From Lasiodiplodia sp. COLG20 (taxonomy: Eukaryota > Ascomycota > Dothideomycetes > Botryosphaeriales > Botryosphaeriaceae), in the NCBI GenBank assembly GCA_009801085.1, contig VNWV01000001.1, positions 4,092,001 through 4,156,000 of the forward strand: a DNA stretch of 64,000 bases, written 5' to 3'. Under the pieces are notes generated by a model. That model made no database searches and was not told the DNA's origin. It saw nothing but the letters and a program-made list of their open reading frames with translations. Every line of letters starts with the position of its first letter. Positions within the stretch are counted from its first letter, which is position 1. The translations under genes and the position numbers were made by a program. Of the stretch, positions 33,014-43,400 are shown in pieces.

Positions 33014-34241
33014 TGGTCTCAGCGAAGCTCCTTACACTCCTGGCGGGCGCCACTGCCGCCTTGGCCCAGGTCGAGATTGAAACACGTACGCTCGACGAGA
33101 TCCATGAAGCAGCCCTGAAGGAGGGTGGCGTTGTCACCTGCTGGCATGGAGGGTAAGTTTACTAAACCAAAGGCGTGACAGTTTGCTGACTCCGTCCCAG
33201 AGATGAAAAGAACAGCAGGGATAGCCTCAAGGCGGCATTCGAGGAACGCTTCCCTGGAATGACTCTCAATGTCACTGTTGATCTCTCCAAGTACCATGAT
33301 GGAAACGTAAGACACTTCAATCCAGGATAGACCTGCCGCAGCTAACACTTGAAATCCAGCTCGACCAGCAAATCCAAGACAAGAACGTCTACGTAGACAG
33401 CGTCATCCTCCAAACCCTTCACGATTACCCGCGCTGGAAGGAGGATGGGTCCATTCTGCAATACAAGCCTCTGGGTTGGGATCAGGTGTACGACGAATTC
33501 AAAGACCCCGACGGATACTACAGTGGACTGTTCGTCATCGCTTGGTCGAACGTGTGGAACACGGCCAAAACCGACGTTTCCATCAAGGAGTACGCCGACT
33601 TCCTGAAGCCAGAGCTCAAGGACAAGATCGTCCTCACCTACCCCAACGACGACGATGCCGTGCTGTATGCCTTCGACCTGATGTACGTTTATCTCCCCTC
33701 CCTCCCTCCCACCCCGTGTCTCCCCACTAACACGAACTCAACCTTTAGCCTCCAAAACGTCGGCTACGCCTGGTTCGACTCGCTCCTCGCCCAGAACCCG
33801 CGCTGGGTCCGCGGCACGCGCACGCCCTCGACCGTCGTCGGCGACAACTCGACGCAGTGGGCCGCCACCTTCACCAGCTCGCGCGGCCTCAACGCCGCCG
33901 CGCCCTTCGCGGTGTCGTTCCCCGAGACGTCCGCGCCGTTCGTGTCCTGGCCGCAGACGGGCGCCATCCTCAAGGACGCGCCGCACCCAGAGAGTGCGAA
34001 GCTGCTGCACTCGTTTATACTGTCTGAGGAGTGGCAGAACGCGACGGGCGGCTGGAGCGCGCGGAAGGACCTCTCGCCCCAGCCGGCGGCGTATCCGGAT
34101 ATTTTTGATATGCCTGGCACGAATGTGACGGCGTTTGGGGATTGGATGGCGGATCGTGCGAATGTGGAGAGGGTGAGGTTTTGGTTTGAGAGTAAAATTG
34201 GGACGGCGCAGGGGTTGAGCCCGTTGGAGGATGACCTATAG
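33014..34241 (+). CDS. Secreted bacterial-type (ABC) solute-binding protein
   Basis: Extracellular protein of about 353 residues resembling bacterial periplasmic iron/small-molecule binding proteins. Four exons: introns 33153-33200, 33307-33359 and 33683-33748. Signal peptide MVSAKLLTLLAGATAALAQ, then ALKEGGVVTCWHGGDEKNSR, LKAAFEERFPGMTLNVTVDL, DSVILQTLHDYPRW, YYSGLFVIAWSNVWNTAK, IVLTYPNDDDAVLYAFDLI, GTRTPSTVVGDNSTQ and a C-terminal lobe SAKLLHSFILSEEWQNATGG. The two-lobed order fits type II binding proteins. Fungi lack the matching ABC importer, and none is encoded here, so the role is unknown; perhaps ligand scavenging. The family is bacterial in origin, and transfer long ago is likely because introns are present. 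Confidence 0.82.
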
Positions 34242-34791
34242 TGGTGGTACAGAGTATGCGTTGATTTTAGAATAAGTAGTTCAGCTACTACTACAGAAAA
34301 TTTATTAGTGATACTATCGATCCGGCCCCTGTACTATTCAGGTATGTGGCTATTACGGTCTGGGAGACGCAGGTGGCGTCGACTGGTGAAAGCTCAATGG
34401 TGTTGGAGGAAGTTTCAAACCCATAGTAAATGGCTTGATATATTCTATGAAAATTTCGGATTCCTGCATACTGCAGCAGACCATTGCAAGTTCGCGCTCA
34501 CCATGAAGACCTTCCTTAGTAAGCGCGACAGCTTCAACACTGTTCAATAACACTGCACACGCAGAAAAGACTCAAATCTAGTCAACGGTTAGGTCAGCAA
34601 TTTATTGTAGAATAAAGTGACCTCGAAAATGGCTCGGCTCTTTCTCGATGACATTACTCACGTATTATTCTCGTATTTACAGCAGAAGATCAACCAATTC
34701 AACCCCGTGTCCACTTCAAGATACCCTTCGAAGCCTCTTTCAGCTCTCTTTGCACTTTCTTCCCTTCATCAAACACCACAAGCGGCCGCAT
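34242..34791. other. Intergenic region
   Basis: 3' flanks of two convergent genes. Nothing recognised. Confidence 0.45.
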
Positions 34792-35919
34792 TCAGTTCCG
34801 TGCTGCCCTCCTACCCACAAAGCCCCTCCCCCGCCTCACCGCCCTCCTCATCCCCATCATCGCCAGGCTCACCTCACGATCGCTAGTGCCCCCACTCGGA
34901 TCGGCATCGACGGCCTGGCACGTCGGCCCGCTCTTCCCCTCGCCATGCGCGCCATCCACCATCCCAAACTCCCTCTTCTCCCTCACGACCTCTAGCATAC
35001 TCTCCGCCGCGTCGTCAAACCACCCGTTAATAAAATCGCCATGCATAGAGAAGCTGCTCCCGCTCGCCAGCTCCAGCGGCGCGGGGCCCTCCCACCCTTC
35101 AGGCACGATCTTCCGCAGGTCGTAGCGGATAGAGAAGCGCAGGCGCGGGATGCGCATCCAGCCCTCGGGGCACCAGTTGTCGGTGTAGTACAGCGCCGAG
35201 CTGTACGTGCTGTTCAGCGTCGCTTCTTCGACGCAGTCCGGGAAATACACCAGCGCCTGCAGGTGCGTGGAGCACGTCTGCTCGGGGAAGGCGGCGCGGT
35301 CCTTGTCGGCGGGCACGGCGGCGTCGCCCTCGCACGCCCACGACACCTGCGCCTTCTTGTCGTCGTCGAGGTCGGCGCGCGACTGCGCGAGGGCGTTGCC
35401 GGCGATGGCGGAGAAGTCGGCGGGGAGGGGGATGTCGGCGTCCGCGATGTTTTCGTAGTAGGTGCTGAAGCGTTGGGGGACGACTTCGGTGTAGGTGTTG
35501 GAGGAGTCGACGTGGTAGAGGGTCGGGACCCCTGGTTGAGTAGGTGAACCGGTCAGCGGCTTGGGCTTTGGGATGGCGGCGGCGGGAATGGGTGAAGAAG
35601 GGGCTGGGATGTTGGTGGGATGGGGTCGGATGTTGGTCCAGCGGTGGAGGGCCGGGGAGCAGGAGAGGGGCAGAAACTTACAATAGACGGAGAGGTCGTT
35701 GGGGTTCTCGCCTGAGGCGCAGCCCTGCTGAAGCTCGGCGGAGGTAGGCTTGTCCTTGGTGATGGCGTCGGAGCCGAAGAAGGAGTGCATATGGCTCTTG
35801 TACTGGCCGGGCATGACGAGCGGGTCGATGTTCTTGGTCATGAACTGGTCGTGCACGATGACCGTGTAGGCGTTGGCCGCCGCGGCCGCCGAGAGGACGG
35901 AGATGGTGACGCTCAGCAT
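34792..35919 (-). CDS. Secreted DUF1996 protein
   Basis: Extracellular or wall-associated protein of unknown activity, about 325 residues. Two exons; the intron 35532-35681 is long for this window (150 bp) and joins NPNDLSVY-W to VPTLYHVDSSNTYTEVVPQR. Start at 35919 (MLSVTISVLSAAAAANAYTV), a signal peptide; an upstream in-frame Met at 35949 is less likely. DUF1996 hallmarks: IDPLVMPGQYKSHMHSFFGS near the N-terminus, ELQQGCASGENPNDLSVYW, STHLQALVYFPDC, YYTDNWCPEGWMRIPRLRFS and SSFSMHGDFINGW. No catalytic assignment exists for the family. The basic C-terminal tail (MRRAVRRGRGFVGRRAARN) is unusual for a secreted protein. Downstream of the promoter, a TATAAAC-like element lies near 36090. Confidence 0.88.
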   Translation of the reverse strand: MLSVTISVLSAAAAANAYTVIVHDQFMTKNIDPLVMPGQYKSHMHSFFGSDAITKDKPTSAELQQGCASGENPNDLSVYCKFLPLSCSPALHRWTNIRPHPTNIPAPSSPIPAAAIPKPKPLTGSPTQPGVPTLYHVDSSNTYTEVVPQRFSTYYENIADADIPLPADFSAIAGNALAQSRADLDDDKKAQVSWACEGDAAVPADKDRAAFPEQTCSTHLQALVYFPDCVEEATLNSTYSSALYYTDNWCPEGWMRIPRLRFSIRYDLRKIVPEGWEGPAPLELASGSSFSMHGDFINGWFDDAAESMLEVVREKREFGMVDGAHGEGKSGPTCQAVDADPSGGTSDREVSLAMMGMRRAVRRGRGFVGRRAARN

Positions 35920-37828
35920 CGCGGTAAAGTAATGAATAATATCTTTCAAAGATACCTTTCAAGAATTGAGATTGCAGAAACAGAAAAATCGAACCAACGA
36001 TGGACGGAGAGAGAAAAAACGGCCGTGGTGGGCGCGAAGCGGGGAATGGAAGGGCGCTGTGGAGTAGTGCCTTGAGGCTGATGCTGGATGTTTATAAGTT
36101 GCTAGAAAGGGGCGGGTGTAGAGCGTAATTTTAACAGAAGATGCCGCTTGCTTCTGTTAGTTGTTTGGTGTTCTCGTAGACGAAGTGTTTCAAACGACTA
36201 GAGGCTCCACCGGTAGCGGCAAAGCGGATGTACAAGCTTTGGACATAATTGCGGAGGTGAATTGCCCGTTTTAGTAAGTCTCCAAAGCGTGCAGCCAATG
36301 ATGGAAGCTGCTTATTTTGGAGCTGGCTAGCGCCCAGTGGGGCATGAAGGTTGATCCGCATATCCGCATCCCTAAATGTGATGGGGCCAATGCCGTCCAG
36401 AACCTCCTTGTTGCTTTTTGGCTACCCCGTGAACGCTGTTTAAACCAACACAAGGGAGCAGCAACACCCAGGTCCAGACCTTTCCACCCACATGGAGTCC
36501 ACAGTGCTGTAGGTAGCCGCACAAATTTGCGGCTGAGATCAGCCTTACGGCATCCGAAACGAGCAGTATATGTAAACAGAGTTATGCACATCATCTCGAC
36601 CGTTGAGGAAAAGCGGCAAGACGGACCACCCAAGATCGCACTGCATGTTTCAGGTCAGACCCACTCCGTGCGTGGACTGCCGCCTGCCGCCCCGTTCTGC
36701 CTCGGTTTCGGGGACTGCCCGAGCAGCCGAGAACGGGGGACGGGGCTCCGACGGTGCACTGTTCAGGTATATCGCGCGAAAAACAAAAAAAATAGCAACC
36801 ATTTCATGACCCTGTCAATCTTAAAACCATATCCTCACCCTGTCTTTCCTGAGGCCACTACTGCTGCTCGTGCGCAGCCGCATACCGCCCGCCACTGTCA
36901 TGAAGACGAAGAAGCGCGCTATGTGCAGCGAGTACGGCGGTATCAGCGGCTCCACTACGTCTACGTCTGTACGCTGCAGCTGGCTCTGCCGATGGAGCGG
37001 CTGCTGATCGTCGAGAGGCAGGGGTGGGAGGTTGAACGGTCAAGTCGTGGTCGAGGCCGAACAAAGACATCTACGAGCGCTGCGAGAATGGGAAGGAGAG
37101 CTTCTCGTGGTGGTCTGGAGGGCTCAGGTGGTTGTTATCGCCATCTCCATGGACCATGAGTACTGAAGCTAGATTTGGAGGCCACGGGAGAGATTACGAG
37201 CGGAACCCTTTCTGGGACAAGGCCACCGAAATGAATTCGGTACGCCGCTTTTGCTGTTTGGTAGGGAGACATCACTGTCCGACCTAAAACCTTACTAATG
37301 GGTTTTTCTTTTCCCCAGACTCGTCAGATTTATAGAATAAGCGTTATTATCGTTGCACCTTCTGCGTGATTCAGGCGTATGGCTACTATGGTTTGTGAGA
37401 TGTAGGTGGAGAAGGGCGGTGCTAAGGTTTTGCATTACGCCGACGTGCAGGCTAGTCAAATTTGATTCGCGGTGTATTCCCTCCCAAGGCTACAATGTGT
37501 AACCTTGGTAAAAGTTTGAACACACGATGCAAGGTCGCGTGCAACAAGGTCTACACTCCTACAAAGCGTGTACCACTTTCGACTTTCAGCTCTGGACTGC
37601 GGCTGAATATAGCGCAATTCATGCAACCTCTGTGCTTTGCACACGAACATTGCGCTGAATCGTCCTAGACTGTTTGGATATATCGTATTACAACCACGTC
37701 ATATCTTTTTGTACTATGCCCGAATATAACTGCAGGCATTTGCACCCGGTAATGGGAAAATGATCCGTTTCCTTCAGCCCACTTTCAAGCCAGGCACGAT
37801 TTAGCCCACCTCCATCAATTTTTGCGAG
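35920..37828. other. Intergenic region with a possible gene remnant
   Basis: 1.9 kb. On the minus strand 36131-36420 encodes an uninterrupted but start-less frame (EVLDGIGPITFRDADMRINL and on to GIFC) that reads like protein but ends in a stop upstream; it may be a fragment of a lost gene. The remainder, with an A-rich tract near 36780, shows nothing convincing. Confidence 0.35.
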
Positions 37829-40139
37829 ATGAATACGGCAGCGAGGTCCAGGGCCAGATGTCGAGATGGCCCACCAATGCGAAACAACGCCGCCTCCGAT
37901 GTGGCTGGTCAGCTGGAACAACTTCTGCAGCCAGATACCCATAGTTCTATCGGGTGCGAGTTTCGCGGTCATAAGGTCATTAGACTATACTAACACTTCT
38001 TCAAGGCTATCGCCCGGCCCGTCCAAATCCCAGCCATCCGTATCAAAGCGTGCGGATGGGCTACTGCCAGCTTTTCTACGGAGCCTACAGCTGCTATCGC
38101 TCACATCCTTCAATCCCTGGAGAACAAGTCAGGAGATTCCAAAGGTTGCCTTCAGTCGGCGCCGATCCGTAGCTATTGTCCGATCGAGTGTTCACGTTAT
38201 TCCTTTGTTGTCCGCAGTCCTTCTGATCTCAGTCAATCTTGTCACTTGGTATCCGAGGAAAGCGCCGTCGACTCCCGCATTACAATTCACAGCGAAGGCC
38301 ATTGAACTGTTCACTCAGGCCTCCATTGCACACCTTGTGTTGTTTCACATACGACATCAAGCTTTGGGCCAAAGAGCGATCCCGTTCGGTGCCCTCTTTG
38401 CAGGCCTTCAAACAACCAGTATCAGCTACCTGTGGTCCTTTGAGTTCATCGGAACACTGTCAGCAAACTGGTGCTCGCGTCCCAAGAGATTCATATTTGC
38501 CGTACTCGTTGGCTTCAACGTCATTCTTGCCGCTAGCGTGGGTCCGTCAATTGCCATTGCGCTGATTCCGCGAAAGCAACAATTTCCATTCGGACCAGTT
38601 TCCGGATGTTTCCAAGGCTCGGAACATGATTTATTTCCCCTCCACTTGAACAAAAACCATGTTCCCAGTTCGTGCTTCGCCACATCCGGAGCAAGCTCAG
38701 GAACTGCCGCTTATCTGGAATGTCCATGGCGCGCGTTACCAACAGTTCTTGAAATGGTGAAGACTGGGACTGCTGTCGAACTTCCCGGCTTCGGTAAATA
38801 CATGAATGACGGTGATATCCGACCACTTGGAATTACAAGCGAAGATTCTGGAGATGCCAGCAAATTCATATCCCTTACACTCGGGCCAGAAAAAACAGAG
38901 TCCCCATTCTTGTCCTTTCTCAACGAACAAGGGCGCCAAGACACTTGGCTAGTCACCGCAACTACAAAGGGGCTTGCTCAAGCATTTGTTGCTACTTCAA
39001 TGCAATATCAATATGCACCACAGAGCGCGCTGCGGGATTACATCGAAGTGGAGAGCTTCAGCCGACGGATTACGACACACAGCAAACAAGCTCTTGCATG
39101 GACACAATGCAATGAGACTTTGAATCCCTATGATACTAAAAGTATTGAGTTTCCAGGGATCCATAATCGTTCTTTAGCTGAAGTCCCGGACATCAAACCA
39201 TCGCTCCGTTGGCGCGTTGTCTGGGCTGATGTGAATCAAGAGGAGCTACCGGTCTCTATCGCCGCTGTCGTCGTTCCCCCATCGCTTTTACCAGAAACAT
39301 CTAGTATAAGAGGTGAGACGCCCGGAACCCCTTCTTCCTATAGCGCATTTGCGTGTACAATTGCTGCCTCATGGGCCAATGATATCATGGTTGTTGTTGA
39401 TGGCAATCCATCAAGAGCCGAAAGTAATATTACAGCATGGCCAAAGACGGCGGTTAAGATATCCTCAGAATGGGCAAATCTCTTGCTATCTAACTGGCCC
39501 TCCGCAAATGATCCCAACACGACACTACTTGACACCATGATGCCTCCAGCCCTCGAGGAGCGCCACGCCAATGTCACAACTGAGGATTTGTTGTCCGGGT
39601 TTATTGTTGCTGCGATGTCTCAAACCATTACTGCAGCATGGAACATAGTCGGCAACCCGGATAATTCTACAATGCTTCAAAAGATCTACAATCATGAAGC
39701 AAAGCCCACAGAGATTCAGAATGGAACAGCACAGAACCCATGGGGTGTATTACCGACAGATCCACGTTGCGGCTTTCGTTTGGATGCCGAATTCACTTCA
39801 GTGGGATTGGCATACTCTCCTCGCGGTATCCCCATGATTATCGCCCTCGTCGTACTTTTCGCCTACAGTCTTTACGTCTTCTTCTCCATCGTTTACATCT
39901 TATCGATTTGCCCCGAAAGCTCGAGTGCTTGGGACTCTATCTCCGAGCTTACAGCCCTGGCCATTCTCTCCACTCCCACCGACAGACTCCGGAATACCAG
40001 TGCAGGAATCGAAACACTCTCTGCTTTCCGGGAGCCTGTAAATATACGCGCGACTAAAGACAACAAACTCGAGATTGTGTTTGAAAAGGATGGAAGGGGT
40101 ATGGCCGTAGAGTCTCCTGAGGCAGACAAGGCGTATTAG
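37829..40139 (+). CDS. Large membrane protein of unknown function
   Basis: About 750 residues. A short intron 37954-38005 with a perfect branch-site context (ACTAAC then TTCAAG) joins PDTHSSI to LSPGPSKSQPSVSKRADGLL; the start is then 37829 or 37877, both in frame. Hydrophobic segments: VHVIPLLSAVLLISVNLVTW, then TQASIAHLVLFHI, FIFAVLVGFNVILAASVGPS and, near the C-terminus, GIPMIIALVVLFAYSLYVFF. In between is a large polar domain of about 450 residues with several N-glycosylation sites, ending in a Cys-poor fold (GFRLDAEFTSVGLAYSPRG). The cytosolic tail has SELTALAILSTPTD. This layout resembles fungal proteins of unknown function often annotated only as membrane proteins. No enzyme motif was seen. 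Confidence 0.7.
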
Positions 40140-40428
40140 CTAGCTGAAATGTCGTTTTTGCTTTTGCACTGATATTTGGTTTATGTTGGCAATGTCTACC
40201 AATGGAAATGGCTTACTGTTGGGGATTTCTTTGAGTATTTTAAATATTTATGTGGCATCATGGCCAGTATTGAGAGATGAGAGTGAATACAAAAATTAAT
40301 AAAATATTCTACTGACATTGTCGAATATTCTAAAATATTGATGACTTTCTCGCCCTCTAGTGATATTCTTAAATGTATAAAGGAGATATTAAAATGTTAC
40401 CGCATTCTAGGTTGGTAATATACACAGG

Positions 40429-43400
40429 CTACGTCTTTCTCATCTTCCTCAATCTGAAAAACAAAACTGCCACACAGATATTGAAAGCAATGTACGACCA
40501 TCCCAGACCAAAGTTTCTCCAGCGATCTGCCCAATACATATCCGAAGCACCAAGGTATTGATCAGATGTCGTAACAGGGCAATACTGACAATCCTCTGTT
40601 GCATCCGGGTTACGGAGGTATCCGGGAGCGACTGCAAGATACTGAGAGAGGTAGGTTCCGCAGGTCATGTTTGAGTTCAACGGAGGACTGAGACGGTAGA
40701 CTCCTGAATCGGAGCATTCCATTGTTCGACCATGCAGGCCTGAGGTGAGGATCCCGGATATCCAGTAAGTTAGCGGCGATACCCGGTACATGAAGATCCA
40801 GAACCCAGGCAGAGCATCTTTCGGCTGCATGACGCCGTCGAACACGAGAGTCAGAATGAAGATGAAAACGCTCAGGATTCCAGCTGTGTCGGGGCTGGAG
40901 ATGGCCGAGATGACCATGTGTGCAAAGGTGGATGCGAAGACGAAGAACTGGACGGCGTAGAGGAGAACGAGCGCCTGGCTTTCCGAGGAGAGGATTCCGA
41001 ATAAGTTGTAGTTGAAGCAAGCGAATGCGAGAATGCCGATGAGGACCTGGAAGGGTATTTCGATGACGATGTGGACAATGATGAAAACAGGCCATGCGTA
41101 TGTTCTGGATGGCTGCTCACGAACTTCGAACAGCTCTCTTTGCGTCGAGAAACGCGGGATGATCTGCTGGACCATGGCTGCAAACACGGCTGTGAGCATG
41201 AACACGCTGAACATGGCGTTTTGCGTCCCTTGTGGCGAGTTGCCCGGGTCGAAAAAGCTGTACGCGTTGAAAAGCGAAGATCCAATGACCAAAGCGATTT
41301 TGGACCAGACGTATCCCGGTGAGCGCCAGTAATGGAGCCAGGTGCGATGCCAGACGGTGCGGAGTTGGTTGGGTAAGGAAGCCGCATACTCAGAGTCTTT
41401 CAATTTGGCCACCAGTGTGCATTCACCGTCCTCCTGTTCACCATCGGCCAATCGGCTCAGCAAACCCATCATGGCAGTGGACTCGGTAGAGCTCCGCCAG
41501 ATATCAGCCCAATTCAACTTTCCCTTTCCGTTGCATCCCGAAACGACATCAAAGATGTACTCTGCGGGGTTCTCATCGATGCCACACTTGCCAGCCCCGT
41601 TCTTCTCAAAATACTTGAGCAAGGTCGAACACTGCGGCCCAATGTCGCCAAAATAAACGGTCTTTCCCCCTTCCCCGAGGAACAACAGCCTATCAAACTG
41701 CCCAAACAGCGTAGCATTGGGCTGATGAATGGTGCTCAACACCGTCTGCCCGTGGTCCGCCAGCCGCCGCATCAACGACACGATGGAAAACGCACTCTGC
41801 GAATCCAACCCGCTCGTCGGCTCGTCCAGAAACAACAGGACCTCGGGCTTCGCGGCCAGCTCGACGCCGATCGTCAGCAACTTCCGCTGCGTCACCGTCA
41901 ACGACTGCCCCGGCGCCCCCACGCGACGGTCGGCGAAGTCCTGCATTCTCAGCATCTTGATGACGCGCTCGACGTACGCGTGCTTCTCCTCCGTGGACAC
42001 CCAGGCCGGCTGGCGCAGCACCGCACTGAAACGCAGCGCTTCGCGCACCGTCGCTGTCTCGAGATGCACGTCCTGCTGCTGCGCGTAGCCGACCTGCCGC
42101 GGGAACGACGCGCTGAGCGGCCTGCCATCAACAAAGAGATCACCTGCCACTACGCCGATGGATCGACGCTGGGCCAAGATATCAAGCAGCGTCGTTTTGC
42201 CGGCGCCGGAGACGCCCATGAGGGCGGTCAGCGTGCCTGGCTGCACCCAGCCGGAGACGTCGTCGAGGATGCGTCGCGACTGCCCGTTGCGGATGGGGAT
42301 GTCGTAGCAGATGTTTTGCCAGGTGAAGGTGCGGCCGTGGTTCAGCGTGATTTGTTCCTCTTCTTCTGTGGGGCTGAGGTCGTCGGTTGTAGGCGATGGC
42401 TCGGTTCCCTTCTCCACTTCACTGTCGTTTTCGTCTTGTGTTGCCTTTTCGCTGGAGTGATTGCGGTTCCGAGAGGTTCCAGAAGCGGTTTGGAGTTTCG
42501 ATCCCGCCGCGCTCCACTCCGTTGCGGCAAGGTACAAGACCAGAAACGCGCCCAGAAACGCCAACAGGATCCCCAGGTTCCGCCAGACGTGCCCGTAGTA
42601 GTACTCAAACTTGGACTCGATGTACGCGTCTCCCGCCACCGTCCGCCGCCCCGCCACCGCCCCCGCCACACCGCACACGAACGCGCCAGCAGACAGCTCC
42701 GGATACGCGGGCACGAACTCCGAGCAGACGAACTCACGACCGTGGAACTCGTTCGCCATGAGTGCCTCGAAGGCGTACGCGACGGGGTCGATCCGGCCGA
42801 TCCACTCGAACCAGGGGTGCATCGACGCGCGCGGCAGCACGAAGCCGCTGTAGATGACGATGGCCAGCATGAGCACGCTGCATGCGGCCAGGGCCTGCGG
42901 CGCGGAGCGCGTCGATGCGGCGATGGCGCGGAAGATGCAGGCCATGGTGATGGCGGCGAGGTAGTTGAACAGGAAGAAGGTGAAGTACGCGGCGGGCGTG
43001 CCGTGCAGGCCGACGAGGAAGTAGAGGATCGTGTTGAAGCACAGTGCGGCAAGGAGCTTGATGGGGAGGTCGAGGATGAAGCCCGCGAATGCCTCGGCGG
43101 AGGGCCGGTAGAAGGCGATGCGGGCCTGGCGCGAGATGATGGGGCGGAGGGCGTAGACTTTATTGACTTCGGTGATGGAGATGAGGGCGTTGAGTAGGAC
43201 GGCGAAGAAGAGGACGGCGCCTTTGGAGAAGAAGCCGGCCGAGGCGTCGGGCGTCTGGTAGAACATGGAGCCGAACACCAGGGCCAGCACGACCTGGCCG
43301 ATGACGGCGGTCAGGGTGGAGGCTTTGTCGTTGATGGCACGTTGCCAGGCCCTGATCAGGCACCATTTTATTTGCAGCGTGATGCTTGGCGTGGAGGCGG

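Noticed and set aside
36317..37159. 280-codon plus-strand frame
   Set aside because: Composition is random-looking, runs through an A-rich tract, and has no family features.
41725..43197. 490-codon open frame antisense to the PDR transporter
   Set aside because: Arg/His/Gly-rich shadow of a GC-rich gene; the transporter on the other strand has all family motifs.
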